A stretch of 64,000 nucleotides of DNA from CAZUYC01 sp964624475 (GTDB lineage Bacteria > Myxococcota_A > UBA9160 > SMWR01): contig CAZUYC010000092.1 in the NCBI GenBank assembly GCA_964624475.1, forward strand, positions 1 through 64,000, given 5' to 3'. This document shows positions 9,968 to 19,162 of the stretch, one piece after another. The translations under genes and the position numbers were made by a program. The notes below the pieces were generated by a model that saw nothing but the letters and a program-made list of their open reading frames with translations, searched no databases and was not told the origin of the DNA. Each line of letters begins with the position of its first letter. Position 1 is the stretch's first letter.

Positions 9968-10120
9968 CGACGTGCGCCGCGACGGCGCAGCGAGCTGATT
10001 AACTAACTCCGTCGCGCGATCCGGCGCAAGCAGAAAAACGTCCGGCACCGCGAGCGGCGGGGGCACCCCGCGGGAACCTGTGCGATGATCCGGCCTCGCC
10101 GGCTGCGCGCGGGGGAGGGG

Positions 10121-12982
10121 ATGGCGCGGAAGGGCAGTGGGGATGGAACGCGCGGGGGCGGGAGCCCGAAGCAGGCCCGCAGCTACGGCCACCCCGAGGC
10201 GTCGAGCCTGCTGCGCCCCGACGTCGGCACCCAGGCCCAGTTCCGGAAGAAGAAGCCGGCCAGGACCTACCGCTACGACTCCTCGCTCTCGCCGGCGCTC
10301 GACTGGGACGGCCAGAACCCCGCGCGCGAGGCGGGCGAGTGGCTGCTGCGGCAGATCGAGGAGGCGGCGGCGCTCCCGGCGCCGCACGTCTTCCCCGAGG
10401 CGCGGAGCTTCCCCTGGCGCGGCGGCGCGCTCGACGTTCGCGGCCTGGCCGACGCCGTGGCGCAGCTCCGGGCGCTCGGACGGCCCTTCCTCGACTGGGC
10501 CGGCAAGGCGGAGCGCCTCTCCTTCGACGTGCCGACGCTCCCGCTCTTCGTGCACGAGCGGCTCTCGACCAAGGCGATCCTCGAGACGCTGCGCGGCCAT
10601 CGCCGCGACCGCCAGTTCACCCTCGACCTCTTCGGAAACGCCCAGCACCCGATCCACGACCAGGTGCTGCGCGCCTACGAGCACCCGGACCGCTGGGTGA
10701 ACCGGCTCGTCCTCGGCGACTCGCTCGTGGTGATGAACTCGCTCCTGCACTACGAGAGCCTCGGCGGGCAGGTGCAGATGATCTACATGGACCCGCCCTA
10801 CGGGGTCAAGTTCGGCTCGAACTTCCAGCCCTTCGTGCGCAAGCGCGATGTCTCCCACAACGACGACTCCGACATGACCCGCGAGCCCGAGATGGTGAAG
10901 GCCTACCGCGACACCTGGGAGCTCGGCCTCCACTCGTACCTCACGTACCTGCGCGACCGCCTCCTCCTCTGTCGCGACCTCCTGGCGCCGAGCGGGAGCA
11001 TTTTCGTGCAGATCAGCGACGAGAATCTCCACCACCTGCGCGAGGTGATGGATGAGGTCTTTGGCGCGCCGAACGCATGCAGCGTGATCGCATTCTCGAA
11101 GACGACGGGGCTTGCGACCAAGCTACTTGCGGATCGATGCGACTACTTGCTCTGGTACACGCGGGACATCGAGCGGCTCAAGAGTCGCCAGGTCTTCGTT
11201 GAGAAGGTCGCGGGTCAAGAAGGAGCCTCTCAGTACGACTGGGTGCATAAGCCGAATGGCGAGATGCGACGCTTGAAGCCAGGTGAGCTAATGGAGGACG
11301 GTGATCGTCTCTTCCATATCGACAACATGTCGGCGATGCTGACCACGCCGCATCTCGCGCTTCCATTCGAGTTTCGGGGCAAGCAAGTAACGCCGCCTTC
11401 GGGCACCCAGTGGAAAACGACTCAGGACGGATTGAAGCACCTGGACCAGATCAACCGGCTCGTCCTCGTCGGCAACAGCCTGCGCTACGTCAGGTACTTC
11501 GACGACTTCCCCGTCACGCAGCTCACGTCGCTGTGGACGGACACCGGCGTGAGCGGATTCGGAGATCCGAAGCTCTATGCCGTCCAGACGAACGTCAAGG
11601 TCATCCAACGCTGCATCCTCATGACTAGCGACCCCGGCGATCTCGTCCTCGACCCGACCTGCGGGAGCGGCACGACGGCCTACGTCGCGGAGCAGTGGGG
11701 GCGGCGCTGGATCACGATCGACACGAGCCGCGTCCCGCTCGCCCTCGCGCGCCAGCGCCTGCTCACGGCGACCTATCCGTACTACGAGCTGAAGGAGGAG
11801 CCGCGCGGGCCGGCGGGCGGGTTCGTCTACCAGCGCAAGCAGAACCGCAAGGGCGAGGAGGTGGGCGGGATCGTCCCGCACGTCACGCTCAAGAGCATCG
11901 CGAACGACGAGCCGCCGAAGGAGGAGGTGCTGGTCGACCGGCCCGAGGTCGAGTCGGGCGTCACGCGCGTGACGGGGCCCTTCTGCCTCGAGGCGACGAT
12001 CCCGACCCCCGTCGACTGGGAAGGCGACGGCGTGGAGGACTCGGGCGTGGGGGCCCTGGAGCACGGCTCCTTCGTCGAGCGCATGCTCGAGGTGCTGCGC
12101 AAGAGCCCCGTCCTGCACGTGGGCGGCGGCAAGACGGTGGTGCTCCGCAACGTCCGGTCTCCGGCGAAGACGCTCTCCCTCTCCGCGGAGGCGATCGTCC
12201 CGCCGCCCGGCGAGGCGTCGAAGACGCGCGATGCCGAGGGCGGCGAGCCCGCCGGCTACGCGCAGCCCGAGACGGAGGACGCGGTCGGCGAGCCGCGCCG
12301 CGGGCGGAAGGAGCCGCCCGCCGGAACGCCCGTAGGGTTCGTCTTCGGCCCCGAGAGCGGCGCTGTCTCCGAGAAGCTCGTCTACGAGGCCGCGCGCGAG
12401 GCGCACGCCAAGGGCTACGCGCACCTCTACGTGGTGGGCTTCGCGATCCAGCCGAACGCGCGCGAGCTCGTCGAGAAGTGCGAGGCGGTGGCCGGCGTCC
12501 CCGCGACCTACGTGCAGGCGACGCCCGACCTCATGATGGGCGATCTCCTCAAGAACATGCGCTCGAGCCAGATCTTCAGCGTCTGCGGCCTCCCGGAGGT
12601 CGAGGTGCGCCCGGCACCCCCCGTCGAGAAGGGCCACCCGCCGCGCTACGAGGTCGAGCTCAAAGGCCTCGACGTCTTCGACCCGGCCACCATGGAGGCC
12701 GACCACCGCGCGGGCGCGGACGTCCCGGCCTGGTTCCTCGACACGGACTACAACGGCCTCTGCTTCCACGTCTGCCAGGCCTTCTTCCCGCGCACGGCCG
12801 CCTGGGACGACCTGCGCCGCTCCCTCAAGGGCGAGTTCGACGACTCCGTCTGGGAGCACCTCGCCGGCACCGTGAGCGCCCCCTTCGAAGCTGGCGAGCA
12901 CCGGGAGGTCGCCGTCAAGGTCATCGACGACCGCGGCAACGAGCTCCTCGTGGTGAAGCCCCTCCCGAAGGCCGGCCGGTGA
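10121..12982 (+). CDS. mod: type III-like site-specific DNA methyltransferase (Mod)
   Basis: 953 residues from the ATG at 10121, which directly follows a purine-rich GGGGGAGGGG; an upstream in-frame ATG at 10085 is an alternative. Motif IV MIYMDPPYG (about 220) precedes motif I LDPTCGSGTTAYVAEQWG (about 510), the beta-class order of N6-adenine or N4-cytosine Mod proteins. The region between them (about 11040-11560) should hold the target recognition domain and is visibly less GC-rich than its flanks. A long C-terminal extension of about 400 residues exceeds classical Mod length (about 650). The stop overlaps the GTG of the ATPase gene as GTGA. It should mark host DNA against the Res protein encoded two genes downstream. 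Confidence 0.9.
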   Translation: MARKGSGDGTRGGGSPKQARSYGHPEASSLLRPDVGTQAQFRKKKPARTYRYDSSLSPALDWDGQNPAREAGEWLLRQIEEAAALPAPHVFPEARSFPWRGGALDVRGLADAVAQLRALGRPFLDWAGKAERLSFDVPTLPLFVHERLSTKAILETLRGHRRDRQFTLDLFGNAQHPIHDQVLRAYEHPDRWVNRLVLGDSLVVMNSLLHYESLGGQVQMIYMDPPYGVKFGSNFQPFVRKRDVSHNDDSDMTREPEMVKAYRDTWELGLHSYLTYLRDRLLLCRDLLAPSGSIFVQISDENLHHLREVMDEVFGAPNACSVIAFSKTTGLATKLLADRCDYLLWYTRDIERLKSRQVFVEKVAGQEGASQYDWVHKPNGEMRRLKPGELMEDGDRLFHIDNMSAMLTTPHLALPFEFRGKQVTPPSGTQWKTTQDGLKHLDQINRLVLVGNSLRYVRYFDDFPVTQLTSLWTDTGVSGFGDPKLYAVQTNVKVIQRCILMTSDPGDLVLDPTCGSGTTAYVAEQWGRRWITIDTSRVPLALARQRLLTATYPYYELKEEPRGPAGGFVYQRKQNRKGEEVGGIVPHVTLKSIANDEPPKEEVLVDRPEVESGVTRVTGPFCLEATIPTPVDWEGDGVEDSGVGALEHGSFVERMLEVLRKSPVLHVGGGKTVVLRNVRSPAKTLSLSAEAIVPPPGEASKTRDAEGGEPAGYAQPETEDAVGEPRRGRKEPPAGTPVGFVFGPESGAVSEKLVYEAAREAHAKGYAHLYVVGFAIQPNARELVEKCEAVAGVPATYVQATPDLMMGDLLKNMRSSQIFSVCGLPEVEVRPAPPVEKGHPPRYEVELKGLDVFDPATMEADHRAGADVPAWFLDTDYNGLCFHVCQAFFPRTAAWDDLRRSLKGEFDDSVWEHLAGTVSAPFEAGEHREVAVKVIDDRGNELLVVKPLPKAGR

Positions 12983-14640
12983 TCCGAAGCGTCCGGCTCC
13001 GCCGCTTCAAACGCTTCGAGGACGTCGACTTCCAGCTTCCGGGCCACGTGGTCGTGGCGGGTCCGAACAACACCGGCAAGACGACGTTGCTCCAGGCCAT
13101 CGCCGCGTGGTCCCTGTCCCTCGAGCGCTGGCGACAGCTCAACGACTTCAATCGCAGGCGCGGGGGCTACACCCGGGCACCCATCCCCCGGCCTCATTTC
13201 TCCGCGGTCCCGCTGCGCGTCTTCGACCTCCTCTGGCACCAGCGTGCCGACCAGAAGCCGATCGAGATCGAGGTCGAGGGTACGGCGGGCTGGTCGATCG
13301 CGATGGAGCTCATCGCGGAGAGCACTGAGCAGATCTACGTGCATCCGAGGCGTGACGTTGCCCCGGAGGCCCTGCGGTCGGTGCGGCTTCCCGTCGTCTT
13401 CGTGCCCGCGATGAGTGGTCTCGGCACCGACGAGCCCGTCTTCCAACGCCCCAAGATCGAGCAGCTCCTCGGTCAGGCCAAGCCGGGCGATGTGCTCCGC
13501 AACCTTCTCGTCCAAGCGAACGAGGACGAGAGGGCGTGGGCGGCACTCGTCGACTCGATCGGGCGTCTCTTCCACGTGCGCCTCCATCCCGCGGATTCCT
13601 CGGGGCCCCACATCCTGGCCGAGTACAGCACGAGCGGGGAATCGACCCGGCTCGACGTCGCCAGCGCGGGAAGCGGCTTCCAGCAGGTGCTGATGCTCCT
13701 CACCTTCCTCCATACGCGCCCCGCGTCGGTGCTGCTGCTCGACGAGCCCGATGCCCACCTCCACGTGATCCTCCAGGACGCGATCTACGGGGAAGTCCGA
13801 GCCGTCGCCGCGCGGCAGCGGTCACAGCTCTTGATCGCCACGCACTCGGAGGTCGTGATCAACGCCGTCGAGCCGCGGGAGCTCTGCGTTCTGGTCGATC
13901 GGCCGCGCATGGTCGCGGACAGCGAGGAGAAGGCCCGGCTGATCGAATCGCTCGGGATCCTCTCGCACGAGGACATCCTGCGGGCGATGAGCGCGCCCGG
14001 CGTGCTCTATCTCGAAGACTACACGGACCTCGAGATCCTCCGCGCATGGGCGCGGACCCTGAACCACCCCGCACTCGACCTTCTCACGGTTCGGCTGTAC
14101 TGGAAGCGAACCGTCCACCAGCCGCGACCGGGAGCCTCCGGCATCCATGCGCGTGACCATTACGAAGCCCTCCAGCTCGTGCGCCCCGATCTCCCCGGTC
14201 TCGAGCTCGTCGATGGGGATGCCCGGCGCGAGATCGGTCCCACGGAGATCACGGGAAGGGGTCTCCAGCGCCTCCGCTGGCGGCGCTACGAGATCGAGAG
14301 CTATCTCGTCCAACCGACCTCTCTCGCGAGATTCGTCGAGGAACAGATCGGATCCGGAGAGGCTTCGCGCCTCGCCCGGGAGGATCTTCGCAGGTACCTG
14401 GAGCGCACCTTCCGCCTGGAGTTCATCGAGAACCCTGCCGCCGAAGACCCGCTGGTCGAGGCCTACCTGGAGCAGCGGAAGGCCAGGACCGAGGTGATTC
14501 CGCCCATTCTTGCGGCCGCCGGGCTACCGGCATTCCCCTATACCCGCTACCACGAGATCGCCGCGGTGATGAAGCCCGAGGAGATCCATCCGGAGGTGGT
14601 GGAGAAGCTCGATGCAATCGTGAAGGCCTTCGGCGGATGA
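12979..14640 (+). CDS. AAA/ABC-type ATPase with OLD-like C-terminal region
   Basis: 553 residues beginning at GTG 12979. Walker A is GPNNTGKTTLL (about 28-38), the signature-like loop is SAGSGFQQVLML (about 229), Walker B is VLLLDEPDAHLH (about 251) and the switch His is ATHSEVV (about 288), the RecF/SMC-like layout of OLD ATPases. GVLYLEDYTDLEIL (about 341) resembles the first strand and acidic motif of a degenerate TOPRIM domain. It overlaps Mod by 4 bp (GTGA) and Res by 4 bp (ATGA), so the three proteins should be made together. An ATPase placed between Mod and Res is not part of classical type III systems. It could sense DNA ends, act as an extra effector, or regulate cleavage. Confidence 0.82.
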   Translation: MIRSVRLRRFKRFEDVDFQLPGHVVVAGPNNTGKTTLLQAIAAWSLSLERWRQLNDFNRRRGGYTRAPIPRPHFSAVPLRVFDLLWHQRADQKPIEIEVEGTAGWSIAMELIAESTEQIYVHPRRDVAPEALRSVRLPVVFVPAMSGLGTDEPVFQRPKIEQLLGQAKPGDVLRNLLVQANEDERAWAALVDSIGRLFHVRLHPADSSGPHILAEYSTSGESTRLDVASAGSGFQQVLMLLTFLHTRPASVLLLDEPDAHLHVILQDAIYGEVRAVAARQRSQLLIATHSEVVINAVEPRELCVLVDRPRMVADSEEKARLIESLGILSHEDILRAMSAPGVLYLEDYTDLEILRAWARTLNHPALDLLTVRLYWKRTVHQPRPGASGIHARDHYEALQLVRPDLPGLELVDGDARREIGPTEITGRGLQRLRWRRYEIESYLVQPTSLARFVEEQIGSGEASRLAREDLRRYLERTFRLEFIENPAAEDPLVEAYLEQRKARTEVIPPILAAAGLPAFPYTRYHEIAAVMKPEEIHPEVVEKLDAIVKAFGG

Positions 14641-17600
14641 GCGGCTTCGAGGTCGAGGAGCCGATCCTCTGCTCGCCCTTCGAGGAGCCGAAGGAGCACT
14701 GGAGGATCGTCGAGGGCGAGACTACGCAGCGCGTCGCGGGGCGGCGGTCCGCCACCTACTTCTTCCGCCCCGCGATTCGCCGAGAGGACGCCGAGGCGCA
14801 GGCGGGCGCGGGGACGCAGATCGAGCTCAAGCTCGTGAACCGCATCCGCGAGCGGGTCGCGGCGTGGCGGGCGCAGGGCTGGCCCGGAGCGACCCGCACG
14901 ACGCTCGACCTGCTGCGCTACTGGCGCCGCGAGGGGCGGGAGCAGCGGCTCTTCTTCGCGCAGCTCGAGGCCGCCGAAGCGATCGTCTTCCTGGTGGAGG
15001 CGCGCGCCGACTTCCGCCAGGGGGTCGAAATCCCCCTCGACGAGCCGAGCGAGGAGAGCCGCGCCCAGGGGGTCACGGCCTTTCGCCGCTACGCGTGCAA
15101 GATGGCGACCGGGTCGGGGAAGACCACGGTGATGGGGATGCTCGCGGCCTGGAGCATCCTGAACAAGATCGCGGACCGCGCGGACGGGCGCTTCTCGGAC
15201 GTGGTGCTGGTGGTCTGCCCGAACGTCACGATCCGCAGGCGCCTGCGCGAGCTCGACCCGAGGGAGGGCGAGGCGAGCCTCTACCGCACGCGCGACCTCG
15301 TGCCGCCGCACCTCCTCCCGAAGCTCGCGGACGGGCGCGTCCTCGTCACGAACTGGCACGTGTTCGAGCCGCAGGCCGTTCAGACCGCCGGTGTCAGCGC
15401 CCGGGTCACCAAGGCTGGCGTCGCGGAGCGCAAGCTCGAGACGATCTGGATCGGGGCGAAGACAACGACCGCGCGGGGCCGCCGGTACCTGACGCCCGAG
15501 GAGCTCGCGCGCCAGGTCGCCGCCGGGCTCGTCGCGGTCCAGGCCGAGAACCGCGACCGCCACGGAAGCCTGAAATCGGTGCAGGTCGAGTCGGTGCGCT
15601 TCGTCGAGAGCGACACCTCGCTCGTCCAGCGCGTGCTCGGCCGCGAGGTGGGCGGGAAGCAGAACATCCTGGTGCTCAACGACGAGGCGCACCACGCCTA
15701 CCGGATCCGCCGGCCCGAGGCCGAGGAGTCGGAGGAGGACACCTTCGGCGAGGAGGAGACCGGCGAGGAGTTCTTCCGCGAGGCCACCGTCTGGGTCGAG
15801 GGGTTGGACCGGGTCCAGAGGCTTCGCGGCATCAACTTCTGCGTCGATCTCTCGGCCACGCCCTATTACCTGGGCCGCATGGGGCCCGACACCAACCGGA
15901 TCTTTCCGTGGGTGGTGAGCGAGTTCGGACTGACCGACGCGATCGAGTCGGGGCTGGTGAAGATCCCGCAGCTCGCGGTGCGCGACAGCTCCGGCTCCGC
16001 GATCCCCGGCTACTTCAACATCTGGGCCTGGATCCTGCCGAAGCTCACCGGAGCGGAGCGCGGCGGCCGCAAGGGGGTTGCGAAGCCCGAGGCGATCCTC
16101 AAGTGGGCGCACACCCCGATCACCATGCTCGGGGCGACCTGGGACGAGGAGCGGCGGCGCTGGGAGGAGCGCGGCGAGCCGCGGCCGCCCGTCTTCATCC
16201 TCGTCTGCAAGAACACGAAGCTCGCGAAGCTCGTCCACGAGTGGCTGGGCAGGGGCCAGCCCCCGCCTGGGATCCCGCCGGCCGGAATCACGGGGTTCCG
16301 GAACACGCCGGACCACGAGTACACGATTCGCGTCGACTCGAAGGTCGTGCACGAGACCGACACGGGCGAGGCCAAGAGCGACGAGTCGGCCTGGATGCGC
16401 GCGACGCTCGACACCGTGGGCAGGCTCGACTGGCCCCGCGACCGCCAGGGCCGGCCGCTCCATCCGGAGGGGTTCGAGGAGCTGGCGAAGAAGCTCGGCC
16501 GCCCGCTCCATCCGCCCGGCCGCGACGTGCGCTGCATCGTGAGCGTGGGGATGCTGACGGAGGGCTGGGACTGCAGCACCGTCACGCACATCCTGGGGCT
16601 GCGGCCCTTCATGTCGCAGCTCCTGTGCGAGCAGGTCGTGGGCCGCGGGCTGCGGCGCTCGAGCTACCAGACGGACGCGAACGACCGGCTCGAGGAGGAG
16701 GTGGCGAAGGTCTTCGGCGTGCCCTTCGAGGTGATCCCCTTCAAGGCAACGGCCGGCGCGAAGCCCCCGACGCCGCCCCAGCACCACGTCCACGCCCTGC
16801 CGGAGCGGGTGCGCTACGAGATCCGCTTCCCGCGCGCCGAGGGCTACCGCCAGGAGATCCGCAACCGGGTCGCGATCGACCGCGAGGCCGTGGCGACGCT
16901 CGTGCTCGACCCCGGGAAGATCCCTCCCGAAGTGGAGGCGAAGGCGCTGCTGCCGAGCAATCGCGGGCGACCTTCGCTGGGCGGCCCGGGGCGGCTCGAG
17001 CGGATCGACCTGAATCCCTACCGCCGGGGCCGCCGCCTCCAGGAGCTGGCCTTCGAGCTGGCGCGCGATCTCACGCGGTCCTACGCCTCGCAGCCGGGAT
17101 GCGAGGCTCCGGTCCACGTGCTCTTTCCGCAGCTCGTGCGAATCGTGGACTGGTACCTGCGCGAGCGCGTGCGACCGCTGCCGCCCGCGGAGCTCCTCGA
17201 CGTCTTCCTGTCGCCCTATTACGGCTGGGTGATCGAACGGCTCGCGGAGGCGATCCGGCCCGACGCCTCCCAGGGCGAGGCGCGCGAGATCCCGCGTTAC
17301 GAGACGAGCCGCGGGCCGGGATCGACCGCGGAGGTCGACTTCTGGACGCGCCGCGACGTGCGCGAGGTGGAGCACAGCCACGTGAACCTGGTCGTCGCCG
17401 ATACCGCGCGCTGGGAGCAGTCGGCGGCGTACGCCCTCGACACCCACCCCGCCGCCCTGGCGTTCGCCAAGAACGCGGGCCTCGGCTTCGCGATCCCGTA
17501 CCTCCACAACGGGCAGGCCCACGACTACGTGCCGGATTTTCTCATACGGCTGCGCGGGGACGAGCCCCGCCACCTGGTGCTCGAGACGAAGGGCTACGAT

Positions 17601-17753
17601 GAGCTCGAGGAGGTGAAGCGGCAGGCGGCGGAGCGCTGGGTCGCGGCGGTGAACGCGGAGGGGAGCTTCGGGCGGTGGGAGTACGCGATCGCGCGCAAGC
17701 CCACCGACGTCCGCGGGATTCTCGACGAGCTCGCCGCCAGATCCTCGGGTTGA
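14637..17753 (+). CDS. type III-like restriction enzyme Res: helicase plus PD-(D/E)xK nuclease
   Basis: 1038 residues. Superfamily 2 motifs: MATGSGKTTVMGML (motif I, about 156), VLNDEAHHAYR (motif II, about 346), LSATPYY (motif III, about 404) and QVVGRGLRRSSY (motif VI, about 664). The C-terminal nuclease is read from HDYVPDFLIR (about 961) and HLVLETKG (about 979), giving PD...ExK. The size is close to classical Res. ATG 14637 overlaps the ATPase stop as ATGA. In type III systems Res and Mod translocate and cut unmethylated DNA; here an OLD-like ATPase is built into the operon. The layout resembles restriction loci annotated as BPTD_3080-like, a name recalled and not searched. Confidence 0.88.
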   Translation: MSGFEVEEPILCSPFEEPKEHWRIVEGETTQRVAGRRSATYFFRPAIRREDAEAQAGAGTQIELKLVNRIRERVAAWRAQGWPGATRTTLDLLRYWRREGREQRLFFAQLEAAEAIVFLVEARADFRQGVEIPLDEPSEESRAQGVTAFRRYACKMATGSGKTTVMGMLAAWSILNKIADRADGRFSDVVLVVCPNVTIRRRLRELDPREGEASLYRTRDLVPPHLLPKLADGRVLVTNWHVFEPQAVQTAGVSARVTKAGVAERKLETIWIGAKTTTARGRRYLTPEELARQVAAGLVAVQAENRDRHGSLKSVQVESVRFVESDTSLVQRVLGREVGGKQNILVLNDEAHHAYRIRRPEAEESEEDTFGEEETGEEFFREATVWVEGLDRVQRLRGINFCVDLSATPYYLGRMGPDTNRIFPWVVSEFGLTDAIESGLVKIPQLAVRDSSGSAIPGYFNIWAWILPKLTGAERGGRKGVAKPEAILKWAHTPITMLGATWDEERRRWEERGEPRPPVFILVCKNTKLAKLVHEWLGRGQPPPGIPPAGITGFRNTPDHEYTIRVDSKVVHETDTGEAKSDESAWMRATLDTVGRLDWPRDRQGRPLHPEGFEELAKKLGRPLHPPGRDVRCIVSVGMLTEGWDCSTVTHILGLRPFMSQLLCEQVVGRGLRRSSYQTDANDRLEEEVAKVFGVPFEVIPFKATAGAKPPTPPQHHVHALPERVRYEIRFPRAEGYRQEIRNRVAIDREAVATLVLDPGKIPPEVEAKALLPSNRGRPSLGGPGRLERIDLNPYRRGRRLQELAFELARDLTRSYASQPGCEAPVHVLFPQLVRIVDWYLRERVRPLPPAELLDVFLSPYYGWVIERLAEAIRPDASQGEAREIPRYETSRGPGSTAEVDFWTRRDVREVEHSHVNLVVADTARWEQSAAYALDTHPAALAFAKNAGLGFAIPYLHNGQAHDYVPDFLIRLRGDEPRHLVLETKGYDELEEVKRQAAERWVAAVNAEGSFGRWEYAIARKPTDVRGILDELAARSSG

Positions 17754-17769
17754 AGCGGTCGAAAGCCGG

Positions 17770-18402
17770 TCAGCGGCCGACGAGCGCCGCGAGCTCCGCG
17801 AGCGCCACGGCGTAGTCGCCGGTGACGAGGACACCCCGGATCCCGACGCAGCGCGCCGCCTCGACGTTGCCGGCGTAGTCGTCGAGGAAGACCGCGCGCG
17901 CGGCGGGCACCTCGAGGCGCTCGAGGGCGAGCTCGAAGATCCGCGGGTCGGGCTTGCGCAGCCCCACCTCGCTCGAGTCGATGACAAAGTGGAAGAGCTC
18001 GTCGAGGGGGATCGAGCGCCGCCAGAACTCGCGGAACTCGACGGCGTTGTTGGTGACGAGCGCGCTGCGCAGGCCCGCGCCCTTGAGCCCGCGCGCGAAG
18101 TCCACGACCTCGGCGCGCGGGCCGCCGCCGCCGCGGCTCATCGCGCCGAAGAGGTGGAAGACGTCGGAGTCGATGCCCTCGCGCCGGCCGAGGGCCTGGA
18201 TCTCGGCGCGCGCGACCGCGAGCGGGATCTCGCCGCGCTCGAGGCGGTGCCAGGGGTGGTCGGTGTCGTGGTCGTAGGGACCGAAGACGATCTCGAGGTA
18301 GCGCTGCGGGTCGACGCCCATCTCGCGCGCGACGCTGGCCATCGCGTCGAAGGGCGAGCCGGAGAAGACGCCGCCGTAGTCCCAGAGGACTGCCTCGATC
18401 AA
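17770..18402 (-). CDS. HAD-superfamily hydrolase (subfamily IA)
   Basis: About 210 residues. Motif I is VLWDYGGVF (catalytic Asp), motif II SALVTNN, motif III KPDPRIF, and motif IV VFLDDYAGNVEAA, followed by GVLVTGDYAVALAEL. The layout matches HAD-IA phosphatases related to epoxide-hydrolase N-terminal domains; the physiological substrate is unknown. A longer frame opens at GTG 18483, but its first 27 residues (RRAPGKAAQG...) are translated from a dispersed repeat (B1), so the TTG at 18402 (LIEAVLWDYGG) is preferred; GGAG lies about 10 bases before it. It converges with the Res gene, with 16 bp between them. Confidence 0.8.
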   Translation of the reverse strand: MIEAVLWDYGGVFSGSPFDAMASVAREMGVDPQRYLEIVFGPYDHDTDHPWHRLERGEIPLAVARAEIQALGRREGIDSDVFHLFGAMSRGGGGPRAEVVDFARGLKGAGLRSALVTNNAVEFREFWRRSIPLDELFHFVIDSSEVGLRKPDPRIFELALERLEVPAARAVFLDDYAGNVEAARCVGIRGVLVTGDYAVALAELAALVGR

Positions 18403-18410
18403 GTTCGTCT

Positions 18411-18457
18411 GACTCCGCTCGCCTGCGGCTCGCTGCGCGGCCGCTTCGCGGCCTTGC
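18411..18457 (+). repeat. repeat family B, copy 1
   Basis: A 47-bp element starting GACTCCGCTCGCCTGCGG and ending GGCCGCTTCGCGGCCTTGC. The 3' part is a hairpin GGCCGC-TTC-GCGGCC. An identical 47-bp copy in inverse orientation lies at 19093-19139, so the pair brackets the VOC gene. It also touches the 5' end of the HAD gene, where its GGAGTC may serve as a ribosome site. Confidence 0.8.
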
Positions 18458-18611
18458 GCGGCCTTGCCCGGCGCTCGTCTCACCTTCCCCCATGTCGAGC
18501 GCGGTCTGGCTAGACTGCCGGGGCACGGTAGGCGCGGGGTCCGGCCGGGTCAACTCGCGCGCCTCGCGGTCGCGCGCTGCGCGCTGGCCGAGCCGACGAA
18601 AGGAGCTCCCG

Positions 18612-19070
18612 ATGATCCTCGGCGTCCACCACCCCGCGCTCGCCGTCCCCGACATGCGGCGCGCGCGAGACTTCTACTGCGGCGTGCTCGGCTTCCGGGT
18701 CGTGATGGAGGCCGAGATCCCGTCGGGGATCGCGTCGCTGGACGCCGCCTTCGGCGTGACGGACGCGGGCTGCAAGATGTGCATGATCCGCAAGGGCAAC
18801 TCGTGCATCGAGCTCTTCGAGTTCGCCGAGGGCGAGAAAGGTGACGAGCAGCGCCCGGTGAACCGCGACGGCATCACCCATTTCGCCCTCGCGACCGACG
18901 ACTACCAGAAGGACTACGACCACCTCGTCGCGAACGGCGTCGCCTTCCACACGCCGCCGATGGGCGAGGCCCCGCACCGCTGGGCCTACGCCCGTGACCC
19001 CTTCGGCAACGCCATCGAGCTGCTCGAGCACGCCCCCGGCGCCCCAATGGCCCTGCGCTTCGAAGATTAG
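18612..19070 (+). CDS. VOC-family (glyoxalase/dioxygenase-fold) protein
   Basis: 152 residues with two beta-alpha-beta-beta-beta modules: ILGVHHPALAVPDMRRARDF near the N-terminus and GITHFALATDDYQKDYDHL from about 95, ending DPFGNAIELLEHAP. The His and Glu positions typical of VOC metal sites are visible (HHPALAV; SCIELFEF; THFAL; AIELLEH). A strong ribosome site (AAAGGAGC) precedes ATG 18612, so longer upstream frames are rejected. The fold covers glyoxalases, isomerases and extradiol dioxygenases, and the reaction cannot be assigned. The gene is bracketed by inverted copies of repeat B. Confidence 0.85.
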   Translation: MILGVHHPALAVPDMRRARDFYCGVLGFRVVMEAEIPSGIASLDAAFGVTDAGCKMCMIRKGNSCIELFEFAEGEKGDEQRPVNRDGITHFALATDDYQKDYDHLVANGVAFHTPPMGEAPHRWAYARDPFGNAIELLEHAPGAPMALRFED

Positions 19071-19092
19071 ACCCGGCTGCGCACCGGGAAAA

Positions 19093-19139
19093 GCAAGGCC
19101 GCGAAGCGGCCGCGCAGCGAGCCGCAGGCGAGCGGAGTC
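19093..19139 (-). repeat. repeat family B, copy 2
   Basis: Exact reverse complement of the 47-bp element at 18411-18457. It lies 22 bp after the VOC gene and 23 bp before the end of the amidohydrolase gene, which is read on the opposite strand, so its hairpin could also serve as a bidirectional terminator. Confidence 0.8.
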
Positions 19140-19162
19140 AATCGGGCCGGCAGCGAAGCCCG

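Noticed and set aside
6561..17753. Mobile island boundaries (att duplications) around the defence genes
   Set aside because: No tRNA, integrase or matching direct repeats found at the edges; repeat A1 and the hairpin lie only on one side.
14547..17987. A 1146-codon minus-strand frame opposite Res
   Set aside because: Composition (Asp/Leu/Arg/Gly-rich without motifs) is typical of antisense frames; Res has helicase and nuclease motifs.
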